Below, one piece after another: positions 17,897 to 25,846 of a stretch of DNA of 51,091 nt. Where the stretch lies: assembly GCA_025459355.1 (NCBI GenBank), contig JALOQS010000006.1, forward strand, positions 1 to 51,091. The letters are read 5' to 3'. This stretch comes from Pirellula sp. Its GTDB lineage: Bacteria > Planctomycetota > Planctomycetia > Pirellulales > Pirellulaceae. Every line of letters starts with the position of its first letter. Position 1 is the stretch's first letter. The position numbers and the translations under genes were made by a program. The notes under the pieces are model-generated. The model was given only the letters and a program-made list of their open reading frames with translations, ran no database searches and was not told where the DNA came from.

Positions 17897-18386
17897 CGAA
17901 TAAATGACCTCTGGTGTGGGAAGCGATTGGGGGAGGCAATAAATGTGCGTTGGCGAGAAAAAGGGAGGGGTTTAATGCGATCGCATGGTCGTTACGCAGC
18001 AGCAACCGCGCAGACAATCATACCAAGATCACCGGGCTCCGTGCGCAAGGGGGCTTGTATTCGATGGCTTCATACCTCAGCTCGAACGATCTAGCTGGCT
18101 TATGGATGAAAATTAGAGATAAATTAACAAGCGAATGATCCGAAGTGCACCGTGGGGCGTACTAAGGCTCCATGAACGTCAGTGTTTCGATTAAACATTT
18201 AATCGGAAGAGTGAGAGCCGCGACGATGAAAAGCGGATTCAATCAACGAGCAAGAATTAATTCAGCCGGAGCGAAAGCCATTTTGGGGTATGTGTTAGCC
18301 TTTAATTTGAGATTGCGGTCACCGTCGAGGCTCCTGGCGACCAGTCTGTGTTGAATTATTCCACGTCCGCCGGCCGTCGCGGGGGT

Positions 18387-18452
18387 GTCGGGATAAGCCA
18401 TTCTAATTGTAATGGTCGCGGCAGCGGTCAGGATAAGTGTCTAGCATTCTAA
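18387..18452. repeat. imperfect direct repeat, GTCRGGATAAG...CATTCTAA
   Basis: GTCGGGATAAG-CCATTCTAA at 18387-18406 recurs as GTCAGGATAAG-TGTCTAG-CATTCTAA at 18427-18452, the second copy having about six extra bases in the middle. The spacing of 40 bp between copies is about four helical turns. It could be a pair of protein-binding sites or a relic of a mobile sequence; nothing else supports either. Confidence 0.45.
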
Positions 18453-18621
18453 CCGGGGTTTATTTTGAATTTTTTTGAAAATTATCAGGGATGAGACCGG
18501 AGCGGGGCGATACCCCAAAAAGCCCGAAAGCCACTGAAAAACCTTATCTTTAGGCAGATCCCAGCGTGGTTTGTCGTGTCCAAAACGAGATTTTGATAAA
18601 GTTTCGGGGAATTTTGGGCTG

Positions 18622-18649
18622 TTGACAAAAAATCTTGGGCTGGTTTGAT
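18622..18649 (+). promoter_or_regulatory. candidate sigma-70 promoter of the DUF1559 gene
   Basis: A perfect TTGACA (18622-18627) is followed after 16 bp by TTTGAT (18644-18649). Transcription would begin near 18656, leaving a leader of about 145 nt before the ATG at 18803. The leader ends with a pyrimidine-rich run and TATAAGGG shortly before the start. Confidence 0.45.
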
Positions 18650-18802
18650 AGATGAGTTGCACTCACACACGCGACTCCACAGCAGGTGTAGCCCTCCTGT
18701 AGCGGATTCGGAGCGATAACTGTCCCAAGTGTTCGTAGAGCCTTGGAAGTTGTTTCGAAAGGCGTTTTTTTTTATTTCTTCTTCTTTATAAGGGTTTAGT
18801 TC

Positions 18803-19855
18803 ATGAAGAAGCGCATTGTTGCTCGCAATCGAGGTTTCACCTTGGTCGAGTTGCTCGTAGTTATTGCCATTATTGGTATTTTGGTTGGACTATTGTTGCC
18901 AGCCGTTCAAGCTGCTCGTGAAGCAGCACGTCGGATGCAGTGCACTAACAATTTGAAGCAGGTCGCACTCGCGTCGCTTAATTTTGAATCTGCATTCAAG
19001 AGGTTTCCTCCAGGGTTCATGTCGGCCGGTACAACAACGGCGTTCGCATGGACGAATGGTCCGTTTGGGTCTCAAAACATCGGTTTGATGACTCACTTGT
19101 TCCCGTACCTCGAGCAAACTGCAGTGTATGACTACGCTGCTAGCGTTCGAGTTTTGGACCCTGCTCGGAGGAATCCAACCCCATCGACAGAACCGGTTAA
19201 TATGCAGCCATGGTGGAACGATGACGATTTCAATCCAGCAACGATGAACACTTTGTGGGATTACGCAAACCTGCGTTTTTCGGCATTTGAGTGTCCATCG
19301 GACGCCGGCCGGACTTTGGTCCCATCGTCCGGAAAGTTTGTCGCGATGCACACTTTCAACACGACGTTAACGGGTGGATTCTTTGGTAACCCATCCTCGC
19401 AATTCTGGGGAATCTCGAATTACCTCGGTTGTGCGGGTGGTCTGGGAGATGTGCCTTTCGTAGCAGTGGCTGCTCCGGCATTGCCATGGTCAGCTCGAAG
19501 AGGGGTGTTCTTCAACCGTTCTAGGACTACGTTCGGCGAAATCACTGACGGAACTTCCAACACGTTGTTGGTCGGTGAAACAGCTGGCGGTTACATCTAC
19601 GAGCCAACAACCCAACGACGGCAGCAACTCCAGTTCCATCAGCATTGGAACACTGGACCGATGCCAACCGCATGGGGTCTAGCAAATGGTACCAACATGA
19701 CATGGTTCCGTTATTCCAGCTTCCACTCCGGTGGTATCATCAACTTCGCAAATGCGGACGGCTCGGTTAGCGGCTTGTCTAACACAGTTGATCAATTGTT
19801 GTATTTGAACCTTTCCGGTGCATCCGAAGGTTCGGTTGCTTCTCTCCCTAACTAA
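18803..19855 (+). CDS. DUF1559 protein with type IV pilin-like N-terminus
   Basis: A 350-residue DUF1559 protein. Residues 10-20 ([11 protein letters not shown]) are a prepilin cleavage site: processing after G11, with F12 and E16 at the conserved +1 and +5 positions. A hydrophobic helix follows to about residue 32, then [20 protein letters not shown], the strongly conserved block after the helix in this family. The C-terminus has [16 protein letters not shown], the H-x-G-G-x-N-x-x-x-x-D-G-S-V motif typical of DUF1559. These pseudopilin-like proteins exist in dozens of copies per planctomycete genome; they are thought to be processed by a prepilin peptidase and placed in the envelope, but their function is unknown. 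A small lipoprotein gene follows at 32 bp, a common arrangement. Confidence 0.95.
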   Translation: MKKRIVARNRGFTLVELLVVIAIIGILVGLLLPAVQAAREAARRMQCTNNLKQVALASLNFESAFKRFPPGFMSAGTTTAFAWTNGPFGSQNIGLMTHLFPYLEQTAVYDYAASVRVLDPARRNPTPSTEPVNMQPWWNDDDFNPATMNTLWDYANLRFSAFECPSDAGRTLVPSSGKFVAMHTFNTTLTGGFFGNPSSQFWGISNYLGCAGGLGDVPFVAVAAPALPWSARRGVFFNRSRTTFGEITDGTSNTLLVGETAGGYIYEPTTQRRQQLQFHQHWNTGPMPTAWGLANGTNMTWFRYSSFHSGGIINFANADGSVSGLSNTVDQLLYLNLSGASEGSVASLPN

Positions 19856-19886
19856 GTTAACTTAGAAGAAATTGGAGTTTCTTGAA

Positions 19887-20084
19887 ATGATGAAAAAGTT
19901 CGTTGGATTATTGTCCTGCTGCATGTTGATCGGTGCGGTCGGGTGCGACAGCGCCAACAAGTCTTCGGTTGACGAGGGCTACGGCAAGTCTGCACCAGCG
20001 GATCCAAAAACAAAGGGTCCGGCGGGAGCTCCAGCAGGCGGTGGAGCGGCAGCAGAGCCACCTCCTGCTCCAACACCTCTGTAG
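19887..20084 (+). CDS. small lipoprotein downstream of DUF1559 gene
   Basis: A 65-residue product starting MMKKFVGLLSCCMLIGAVGC: a short charged n-region, a hydrophobic stretch, and a lipobox-like AVGC, so it is likely lipidated. The mature part is low-complexity, with Ala, Gly and Pro dominating (PAGAPAGGGAAAEPPPAP). ATG 19887 is chosen over an in-frame TTG at 19872 because GGAG (19874-19877) is well placed before it and the signal peptide begins there. DUF1559 genes in planctomycetes are frequently followed by such small lipoproteins, so the two may act together. An intrinsic terminator follows 60 bp after the stop. Confidence 0.75.
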   Translation: MMKKFVGLLSCCMLIGAVGCDSANKSSVDEGYGKSAPADPKTKGPAGAPAGGGAAAEPPPAPTPL

Positions 20085-20144
20085 TGCTCAGTTCGATTAG
20101 CGTGGTAATGGTACCATCCTAAACGAAGTGATGGCAAAATTCGG

Positions 20145-20181
20145 GCAACCCCTCGGAAATTTCGAGGGGTTGCTTTTTTTT
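20145..20181 (+). terminator. intrinsic terminator after the DUF1559/lipoprotein pair
   Basis: GCAACCCCTCG (20145-20155) pairs perfectly with CGAGGGGTTGC (20163-20173) around a 7-nt loop, followed by eight T residues (20174-20181). This is a textbook rho-independent terminator for the plus strand. Confidence 0.92.
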
Positions 20182-20295
20182 ATGGTGTTGAAACCAATTC
20201 CCACGCTGGGGCCATCGAAGGCGCGCTGTAGCTTTGTCTTCGTTTTGAGTGGGATTGCTTGTGTTTATTATTTTGAGACCAAGTCTCAATAAGGC

Positions 20296-20323
20296 TTGTC
20301 CCTCGATACTTCTGCGTTACAAT
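20296..20323 (+). promoter_or_regulatory. candidate promoter for the small gene at 20367
   Basis: TTGTCC (20296-20301) and TACAAT (20318-20323) are 16 bp apart, matching sigma-70 hexamers at 4/6 and 5/6. Predicted transcription begins about 37 nt before the TTG start at 20367, and GGGGAG lies just upstream of that start. Confidence 0.42.
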
Positions 20324-20366
20324 TAGGAAAAAGGAAGATTTTGACGCCGACAGGGGAGTATGTACT

Positions 20367-20675
20367 TTGGCTCGTGAAGAACAAACTATTGCGGTTATTC
20401 CAGGCAAAGAACCATCTGAACGGCTCGTTTTGGCATTGGATTCGAACGAAATAGAGCGTCCGCTTGTGCTCCGATCCGAATCGTTTAGTCCTGATGTAGG
20501 TTGGTTCGCACAGAGTTCGATGCGGTTGTCTCGGATGGAGCTAAATGGTTTAAGAAGTGTGCTCGGGATTCCCCAGTCGAATGCGTGCCACAACTCAGCA
20601 CGAAGCATCTCGGAACACAACACAGATTCTGATTCGCCGAGAATTCTTTCGATTGCAGCTTACAGGAGAGCCTAG
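20367..20675 (+). CDS. conserved-looking hypothetical protein, about 102 residues
   Basis: The predicted product has no signal peptide, membrane segment or recognised domain. It looks like a real soluble protein: a mixed sequence with a hydrophobic core pattern (AVIPGKEPSERLVLALDSN, then FSPDVGWFAQSSMRLSRMEL), ending in a polar tail. The start is TTG at 20367, supported by GGGGAG at about 20353-20358 and by a promoter candidate 45 bp upstream. A frame of 147 codons overlaps on the minus strand but its product is Ser/Lys-rich and lacks a start context. I recall similar roughly 100-residue planctomycete proteins of unknown role, but this is an impression, not a search result. Confidence 0.55.
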   Translation: MAREEQTIAVIPGKEPSERLVLALDSNEIERPLVLRSESFSPDVGWFAQSSMRLSRMELNGLRSVLGIPQSNACHNSARSISEHNTDSDSPRILSIAAYRRA

Positions 20676-20707
20676 GGCGGCTTGTCTTTTCTTGAGGGGC
20701 CCGCTGA

Positions 20708-20923
20708 CTATCCCCGGTAGACCGCTGCGTCGATGGTCGCCCAGATGTGGATAATCCAGCCGAGCAGCACAAACCAGAGCAAGGTTGCTAAAACGAAGAA
20801 TACCAGGGCTGCAACCAGTCGGCCTTGAACAAGCTGCCCAAGTCCTGGATAGATAAAGCTCGCTAAAGCACTGATCACATTGCCAGCTGATCCAGGTCCG
20901 TTCATGAATAGTTGTCTCTCCAT
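20708..20923 (-). CDS. small TM2-like membrane protein
   Basis: A 71-residue protein with two hydrophobic segments. The first includes ASFIYPGLGQLVQGR, the Pro-Gly-x-Gly-Gln pattern seen in TM2-domain and related small bacterial membrane proteins. The second is LVAALVFFVLATLLWFVLLGWI, followed by HIWATIDAAVYRG, where the tryptophan and aspartate correspond to the conserved W-x-x-x-D end of the domain. Role unknown; such proteins are often found next to envelope genes. It is divergent from the Mla-type permease gene, with about 170 bp between, and its 3' end faces the small gene at 20367-20675. Confidence 0.75.
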   Translation of the reverse strand: MERQLFMNGPGSAGNVISALASFIYPGLGQLVQGRLVAALVFFVLATLLWFVLLGWIIHIWATIDAAVYRG

Positions 20924-21094
20924 TGCTTGCTAAATCGTGCGAGTCTGAGGGATTATACGTCCGAGTGTTATTCGCGGATTGCTGCCATTTCTTGAAAATT
21001 CCGCGATAAACTCCGATGGAATTGCACCCGAAAATCCGCTCTGATCGTCAAAGTCTGCTCAAGTTGCGTGTTTTGACAACCGATGTGAGAAAGC

Positions 21095-21958
21095 ATGATG
21101 TCTGAAAATGGGACTTCAACAAATCGATCGCGGGTTCCTAAGGGGCTTGAAAAGATCGCTGTCGCCTGGGGCAGCGTCGTCGTATCCGGCTTGACCATGC
21201 TGGGGGATATTTCGTTGTTCGCGATCCAGATGTTTCGCTGGATGTTCACGGCGAAACCCAAAAAGGATACGCTTCTGCCCAACTTCTATTCCGTTGGAGT
21301 TTTGAGTCTGCCAGTCGTAGCCCTCACGGGAACATTCATCGGGATAGTTTTAGCGATACAGAGCTACGATCAGTTTCGAAACATGGGTCTTGAGACGAGA
21401 TTAGGAGCGGTCATAAATAAATCGCTCGTACGAGAGTTAGGGCCGGTGCTCGCGGCAACAATGTTAGCGGGGCGAGTGGGTAGTGCCATGGCGGCGGTCA
21501 TCGGAACCATGCGAGTCACCGAACAAATTGATGCACTGATCAGCATGGGGGCCAACCCAATTCACTATCTGGTCGTACCCCGATTTTTGGCATGTGTGAT
21601 GCTCATTCCCGCATTGACCGTGATGGCTGATTTTATGGGAATCGTCGGAGGATATTTTCATAGCGTCATCGTGCTTGGGATAGATCACGCCCAATATTTG
21701 CGAAACAGTCGCGAGTTCGTGAGCGGATTCGATTTGTTCTCTGGTGTGTTCAAAAGCATTGTTTTCGGAGCCCTCATTGCGGTCATCAGCTGTTACCATG
21801 GGTTTCATTGTTTACCTGGAGCGGATGGTGTGGGACGAGCAGCCACGACGGCGTTTGTTCAAAGCTTCGTCATGATTCTCGCCCTGGATATTGTTTTGAA
21901 CTTGATGCTCAACGGCGTCGAGTATGCTTTGTGGCCTGGGGGGACCAAGTTGTTCTAA
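21095..21958 (+). CDS. mlaE: MlaE-type ABC transporter permease
   Basis: A 287-residue permease of the MlaE/YrbE family, the membrane subunit of MCE-linked lipid transporters. About five hydrophobic segments are seen. Hallmark motifs are LTGTFIGIVLAIQSYDQF, LVRELGPVLAATMLAGRVGSAMAA, the conserved IGTMRVTEQIDAL with the following SMGANPI, and LVVPRFLACVMLIPALT. By analogy with the E. coli Mla system it moves phospholipids between membranes of the envelope, powered by the ATPase encoded next. The ATG at 21095 (ATGATG) follows GAGAAAGC. Its stop overlaps the ATPase start by one base (TAATG). The Mla substrate and direction in planctomycetes are not established. Confidence 0.93.
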   Translation: MMSENGTSTNRSRVPKGLEKIAVAWGSVVVSGLTMLGDISLFAIQMFRWMFTAKPKKDTLLPNFYSVGVLSLPVVALTGTFIGIVLAIQSYDQFRNMGLETRLGAVINKSLVRELGPVLAATMLAGRVGSAMAAVIGTMRVTEQIDALISMGANPIHYLVVPRFLACVMLIPALTVMADFMGIVGGYFHSVIVLGIDHAQYLRNSREFVSGFDLFSGVFKSIVFGALIAVISCYHGFHCLPGADGVGRAATTAFVQSFVMILALDIVLNLMLNGVEYALWPGGTKLF

Positions 21959-22857
21959 TGAACGCAAGTCTTTTGGAACAAGTGCTCGATGAGTCGAGTC
22001 CCAAACCACGCGCCTTGGTCGAAACCGAAGGCTTATCGCTTCGTTTCGGCAAGCAGACCATTCTTAATGAAATTTCGATTTCGATACCCAAGGGGCAGAC
22101 GGTGGCCATCATTGGGGAGAGTGGTTGTGGTAAGACGATGTTGCTCAAAACGATTGTAGGATTGGTTGCTCCCACGTCGGGCAAAATTTTCTTTGACGGC
22201 GTCGATCTAAAATCTCTGGATGATGCGTCGATGACCGGGTTACGAAAGCGATTCGGATTCGTCTTTCAAAATGCGGCTTTGTTTGACAGCATGACCATCG
22301 AGCAAAACATAGCGTTCCCGTTAAAGCAGCATGGTATCCCGAAAGGTAAGAGCGAGTCACAGCTAATTCGCGAGCGGCTCAATGAGGTCGGATTGCCGAC
22401 GAACGTTTTGCCCAAGAAGCCGTCGCAGCTTTCTGGCGGCATGAGAAAGCGAGTCGGCTTGGCCAGGGCACTCATTCTGGAGCCGGATTTACTCTTGTAT
22501 GATGAGCCCACGACGGGGTTGGATCCCATCATGAGCGATGTGATTAACGAATTAATCATCAGAACCAGAAAACGCTACGAAGTAACCAGCGTTGTGATCA
22601 CGCATGACATGCATTCCGCGAGGAAGATTGCGGACCGCATCATCATGTTATATCCGTTTGCGAGACTAAAGCCCGGCGAATCGCAAATGCTATTCGATGG
22701 TACGCCCGATCAGCTAGACTCTGTTCGCGATAGGCGAGTCAAGCAATTCGTGGCTGGGGAGGCTGGCGAGCGATTGATGGAGATGTTAGCAGACAAAGGC
22801 CGAGGGGATCTTGATTCACTGCGACATCTCCCCGAACCACCCAAAGAAGAAACGTAA
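21958..22857 (+). CDS. mlaF: MlaF-type ABC transporter ATP-binding protein
   Basis: A 299-residue ABC ATPase. Walker A is GESGCGKT at 53-60, the Q-loop region reads FGFVFQNAALFDSM, the signature is LSGGMRKRVGLARAL, and Walker B with the D-loop is LLLYDEPTTGLDPI, followed by the switch histidine in VVITHDMHSARKIADR. The GGMRKR signature variant is characteristic of MlaF-type proteins. It energises the MlaE-type permease. ATG 21958 is chosen because it overlaps the permease stop; longer in-frame starts lie inside the permease gene. The MCE gene follows after 14 bp, so the three form one operon. Confidence 0.95.
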   Translation: MNASLLEQVLDESSPKPRALVETEGLSLRFGKQTILNEISISIPKGQTVAIIGESGCGKTMLLKTIVGLVAPTSGKIFFDGVDLKSLDDASMTGLRKRFGFVFQNAALFDSMTIEQNIAFPLKQHGIPKGKSESQLIRERLNEVGLPTNVLPKKPSQLSGGMRKRVGLARALILEPDLLLYDEPTTGLDPIMSDVINELIIRTRKRYEVTSVVITHDMHSARKIADRIIMLYPFARLKPGESQMLFDGTPDQLDSVRDRRVKQFVAGEAGERLMEMLADKGRGDLDSLRHLPEPPKEET

Positions 22858-22871
22858 ATCACGAGGCAATC

Positions 22872-24113
22872 ATGGAAGATAGCAACTATCGTTTTGGCGT
22901 GGGCGTTTTGGTTTTGGCGGCTTGCATCATCTGCGTGCTGCTGATTGCATTTTTTGGGCGCGGCCCCTCTTTGTGGGAAGAGCGATATCGTGTCAGCATC
23001 AACTTCCCACGAACACCGAGAGTCACAGTCGACACACCGGTTAGAAAAAATGGGGTCACCATCGGTCGTGTTTCCAGCGTCTTTCTGAGGCCCGGGGATG
23101 GCGGAGTCGACTTAACGCTCGAGATCAAGGAAGAGTACAAAATCAAAAAAGAAGAGCTCGCCACGATCATGATGGGTTCGCTCATCACAGGCGACTCGGT
23201 GGTCGAGTTTGTTGGGCCCTCGAAAGCGTCCATGCTAGCTAGGTTTGATGGAATAGCAGGGACCGCACCCGATGGTATGTTAGATGAAACCGAGCAACGA
23301 GTGTCGCAAGAGTTTATGGCAGATCGCGATTATGTTTCCGGGGGCGAAGTCGCTAAGGATCCGCTCGAAGCGTTGGCTAGTGTGGGGCCTGCGTTCGAAC
23401 GATTTGATCAAATCGCAGCCATCTTGCAAGATTCGATCAACAGCGGCACAGGCCCGATCAAGAGCATGGCTGATTCGGTGCAAACGACTCTCAACAGCAT
23501 AAGTGAAACCTCCAGTACGATTAATCGAGTTGCTAGGCAATTGGAGGAGGCCAGGGTTGGTGATGCTATATCTCGCAGCATTGCCTTGCTGCCTCAGTTG
23601 TTCTCCGAAGCGCAAGTCACTTTGCAACAAACCCAGCGCACGCTAAAGGGGATCGAAACGTTTAGCAATAGTCTAGAGGGGATTGGCAAAGACTTTGAGG
23701 GGATTGGTTCCTCGGTGAAGGATGCCGTCTCAAATGCCAATCGAGCGATCGAAAACATTGCAGAGATTACGGAGCCCGTTAAAGAGAATAGCCAAGAGTT
23801 GGTTGAGCGAGCCGCGAATCTGCTTGCGAATTTGGATGTGCTCTCCACCGATTTGAGAAAATTCGCGAATCGGCTTAACGATGGCAACGGCACAATTAAG
23901 CAACTGATAGACGACGATCGACTTTACTTTCAAGCAGTCGATACGATGCGAAACATTCAAACTGCGTCAGCCAATGTTCAGCAATTAGCGTCTCGTTTGC
24001 AGCCGATTGTCGATGATGCGCGCGTGTTTGCAGACAAGGTCGCCCGCGACCCAGGCCAATTGGGAGTTCGCGGGGCTTTAAGTGGACGATCGCTAGGTAC
24101 TGGACTTAAGTAG
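22872..24113 (+). CDS. mlaD: MCE-domain (MlaD-like) lipid transport protein
   Basis: A 413-residue protein with a single N-terminal transmembrane helix (GVGVLVLAACIICVLLIAFF) and an MCE domain at about 40-115 (YRVSINFPRTPRVTVDTPVRKNG is split across strands 1-2, then GVTIGRVSSVFL and GDSVVEFVGP). MCE proteins form hexameric rings that carry lipid across the periplasm. The C-terminal 250 residues are polar and mainly helical, with heptad-like repeats (for example SMADSVQTTLNSISETSS, DLRKFANRLNDGNG), far longer than E. coli MlaD; in related proteins such regions form tunnels or needles. GAGG lies six bases before the ATG. No MlaB or MlaC homologue is seen in the window. Confidence 0.92.
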   Translation: MEDSNYRFGVGVLVLAACIICVLLIAFFGRGPSLWEERYRVSINFPRTPRVTVDTPVRKNGVTIGRVSSVFLRPGDGGVDLTLEIKEEYKIKKEELATIMMGSLITGDSVVEFVGPSKASMLARFDGIAGTAPDGMLDETEQRVSQEFMADRDYVSGGEVAKDPLEALASVGPAFERFDQIAAILQDSINSGTGPIKSMADSVQTTLNSISETSSTINRVARQLEEARVGDAISRSIALLPQLFSEAQVTLQQTQRTLKGIETFSNSLEGIGKDFEGIGSSVKDAVSNANRAIENIAEITEPVKENSQELVERAANLLANLDVLSTDLRKFANRLNDGNGTIKQLIDDDRLYFQAVDTMRNIQTASANVQQLASRLQPIVDDARVFADKVARDPGQLGVRGALSGRSLGTGLK

Positions 24114-24168
24114 GCGATTGCGTATAAGTTGTTCGATCTCATTTGTTCTCGAACTCGAAAAGACAATC

Positions 24169-24879
24169 ATGCGGCGTGACGTTACGGTAATCTTGGCAGC
24201 GGCGGGTAAAAGCACTCGATTTCGTGATCCTTACATGAAGAAGGTCTTTACCTTGTGTTCCGGAAAGCCTGTTTGGCAGCATGGTGCTCAATTGTTTTCA
24301 GACCATCCTCGGGTCGCACAAATCATCATGGCGATCTCGCCTGAAGATAAAGAAATGGTCCAGGAAAAATTCTCTGGAACACTCACCATGTTGGGAGTTG
24401 AATTAGTGCTCGGAGGACGTGAACGGTACGAGAGCATTCGCAATGCATTGGAGCGAGTCAAAGAATCGATTCGTTTGGTGGCTGTGCATGATGCCGCTAG
24501 GCCATGTTTGACACGGTCCGCGTTTGATGCCGTTTTAGGGGTGGCTGACGAAAAAGGTGCGGCTCTGCTGGCATCTCCCATACGTGCAACCGTCAAGCGA
24601 TGCGATGCTTCAGGAAAAATCATTGAGACTGTTGCGCGAGATGGTTTGTGGCAAGCTCAGACGCCCCAAGTCTTTCATACGGAGGTAATCCAGAAAGCGT
24701 ACGCGCGGATTCAGGGCACACCAACGGATGATGCACAAGTTGTCGAGGCCATGGGCGTGCCTGTCTACTGCGTCGAAGGCTCGGAATCGAATATCAAGAT
24801 CACGACCAAAGAGGACTTAAAAGTCGCCGAAGGGTTTCTGCGGGTCCCGCAACGAAGCAAAGATAATCCGTTCTTTTGA
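24169..24879 (+). CDS. ispD: 2-C-methyl-D-erythritol 4-phosphate cytidylyltransferase
   Basis: A 236-residue IspD, which joins CTP and methylerythritol phosphate in the MEP route to isoprenoids. The nucleotide-binding start LAAAGKSTRFRDPYMKK gives R17 and K24/K25 in the positions of the catalytic Arg and Lys, although the second glycine of the usual AAGxGxR is serine. The family signature VAVHDAARP is intact, as are SPIRATVKR, LWQAQTPQVF and TDDAQVVEAMG, and the C-terminal SESNIKITTKEDL is standard. ATG 24169 is preferred over an upstream in-frame start at 24118, since the family begins with this first strand. It follows the mla-type genes by 55 bp and may be co-transcribed; it converges with gluQRS. 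Confidence 0.93.
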   Translation: MRRDVTVILAAAGKSTRFRDPYMKKVFTLCSGKPVWQHGAQLFSDHPRVAQIIMAISPEDKEMVQEKFSGTLTMLGVELVLGGRERYESIRNALERVKESIRLVAVHDAARPCLTRSAFDAVLGVADEKGAALLASPIRATVKRCDASGKIIETVARDGLWQAQTPQVFHTEVIQKAYARIQGTPTDDAQVVEAMGVPVYCVEGSESNIKITTKEDLKVAEGFLRVPQRSKDNPFF

Positions 24880-24892
24880 TTCGCTCGCGATA

Positions 24893-25846
24893 TCAAAGTG
24901 TCCATTGAAAAGGAGCGGCGGGTATCCTGTGTAGCCAATCCGAGCTTTGTTGAGCCAGGTCCAGGATTTGATTTGCGTTCAGCAAGGATTTGTTGGTGGT
25001 TAGTCCAAGGCTTTGCGCTATGGCGTTAAGTAGTTCTTCCGGTTTGACTCCTTGTTCGCGGTAAAATTTGAGTCGTGAATCACCATGACGTTTCGCAAGT
25101 CGACGACCATCGTTTCCGACCACCAATGGGAGGTGAATCCATGAGGGAGCTTTCCATTGCAATGCGTCGTAGATCGCCAGTTGACGATACGTGCTATAAA
25201 TAAGGTCGTCGCCGCGAACTACATTGTTGATGTCGGAGTCGTGATCGTCGACCACAACAGCCAGTTGATAGGCCACCGGTCCATAGTTTCTGGCAACGAT
25301 AAAATCTCCCAGCGATTGCGATGGGATCAACGTTTGTTGTCCAGCAAACTGGTCGATCCATGTAGTGGTTTGCATGGGTGAGAATCGGAATCGCCATGCA
25401 TATTTGGTGCCTTGTTGTTCGAACTTCATCGCGTCAGCCACATGGTTGGATGCGCATTTGCCGTTGTAAACGGTGCCGTCTAGAAAAGACTCGTGAGGAG
25501 CGCTCGCGGCTTCCTCGATTTCGCTTCTGCTGCACGTGCAAGGGTAAATTAGCTCTCTAGATTTGAGTTGATCGAGAACTTCGGCGTATCGATTGGTTCG
25601 CTCAGATTGTCGTGCGAATCCGAGCGAGGAAGCATCGCGATCCCAATCTAAGCCCAGCCATTCAAGGTCCTCCAAAACGAGTGCTTCCGCTCCCGATTTT
25701 GTTCTCGGAGTGTCCAAGTCCTCGATACGCAACAGAAGCTTGCCTCGATTCGTTCTCGCATGTAGCCAAGCCACCAGATAAGTTCTTGCGTTACCTAGAT
25801 GTTGGGCTCCGGTTGGGCTCGGTGCTAATCTGCCAATGTAGGTCAT
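24893..25846 (-). CDS. gluQRS: glutamyl-Q tRNA(Asp) synthetase
   Basis: A 317-residue truncated glutamyl-tRNA synthetase paralogue (YadB/GluQRS) that attaches glutamate to queuosine in tRNA(Asp). It starts with GRLAPSPTGAQHLGNARTYL, holding the HIGH-type motif HLGN at 16-19. Zinc ligands typical of the family are present as C103, C105, Y127 and C131. The KMSKS-equivalent is GRRLAKRHGDS. The length lacks the anticodon-binding domain of full GluRS, as expected for this paralogue. Its start overlaps the stop of the GHMP-kinase-like gene by four bases (ATGA at 25843-25846 on the minus strand), so the two are translated from one message. Confidence 0.94.
   Translation of the reverse strand: MTYIGRLAPSPTGAQHLGNARTYLVAWLHARTNRGKLLLRIEDLDTPRTKSGAEALVLEDLEWLGLDWDRDASSLGFARQSERTNRYAEVLDQLKSRELIYPCTCSRSEIEEAASAPHESFLDGTVYNGKCASNHVADAMKFEQQGTKYAWRFRFSPMQTTTWIDQFAGQQTLIPSQSLGDFIVARNYGPVAYQLAVVVDDHDSDINNVVRGDDLIYSTYRQLAIYDALQWKAPSWIHLPLVVGNDGRRLAKRHGDSRLKFYREQGVKPEELLNAIAQSLGLTTNKSLLNANQILDLAQQSSDWLHRIPAAPFQWTL

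Larger units (their letters stand above)
17897..18802. other. gene-poor stretch upstream of the DUF1559 gene
   Basis: About 900 bp with no convincing gene. Open frames of 60-75 codons occur on both strands (for example 17914-18138 and 18172-18354 on plus, 18441-18662 on minus), but their predicted products have no domain, hydrophobic pattern or believable start context. The stretch holds an imperfect direct repeat at 18387-18452 and a good promoter candidate at 18622-18649. About 150 bp of probable 5' leader precede the DUF1559 start. A small RNA or long leader element cannot be excluded. Confidence 0.6.

Noticed and set aside
17888-18354. Small plus-strand frames in the gene-poor stretch
   Set aside because: No ribosome site, no hydrophobic or domain pattern, overlapping each other in different frames.
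18441-18662. 73-codon minus-strand frame before the DUF1559 gene
   Set aside because: It covers the promoter candidate of the DUF1559 gene and has no recognisable features.
20180-20623. 147-codon minus-strand frame opposite the small gene at 20367
   Set aside because: It would begin inside the plus-strand gene and end at its promoter; the product is Ser/Lys-rich and low in hydrophobic core pattern.
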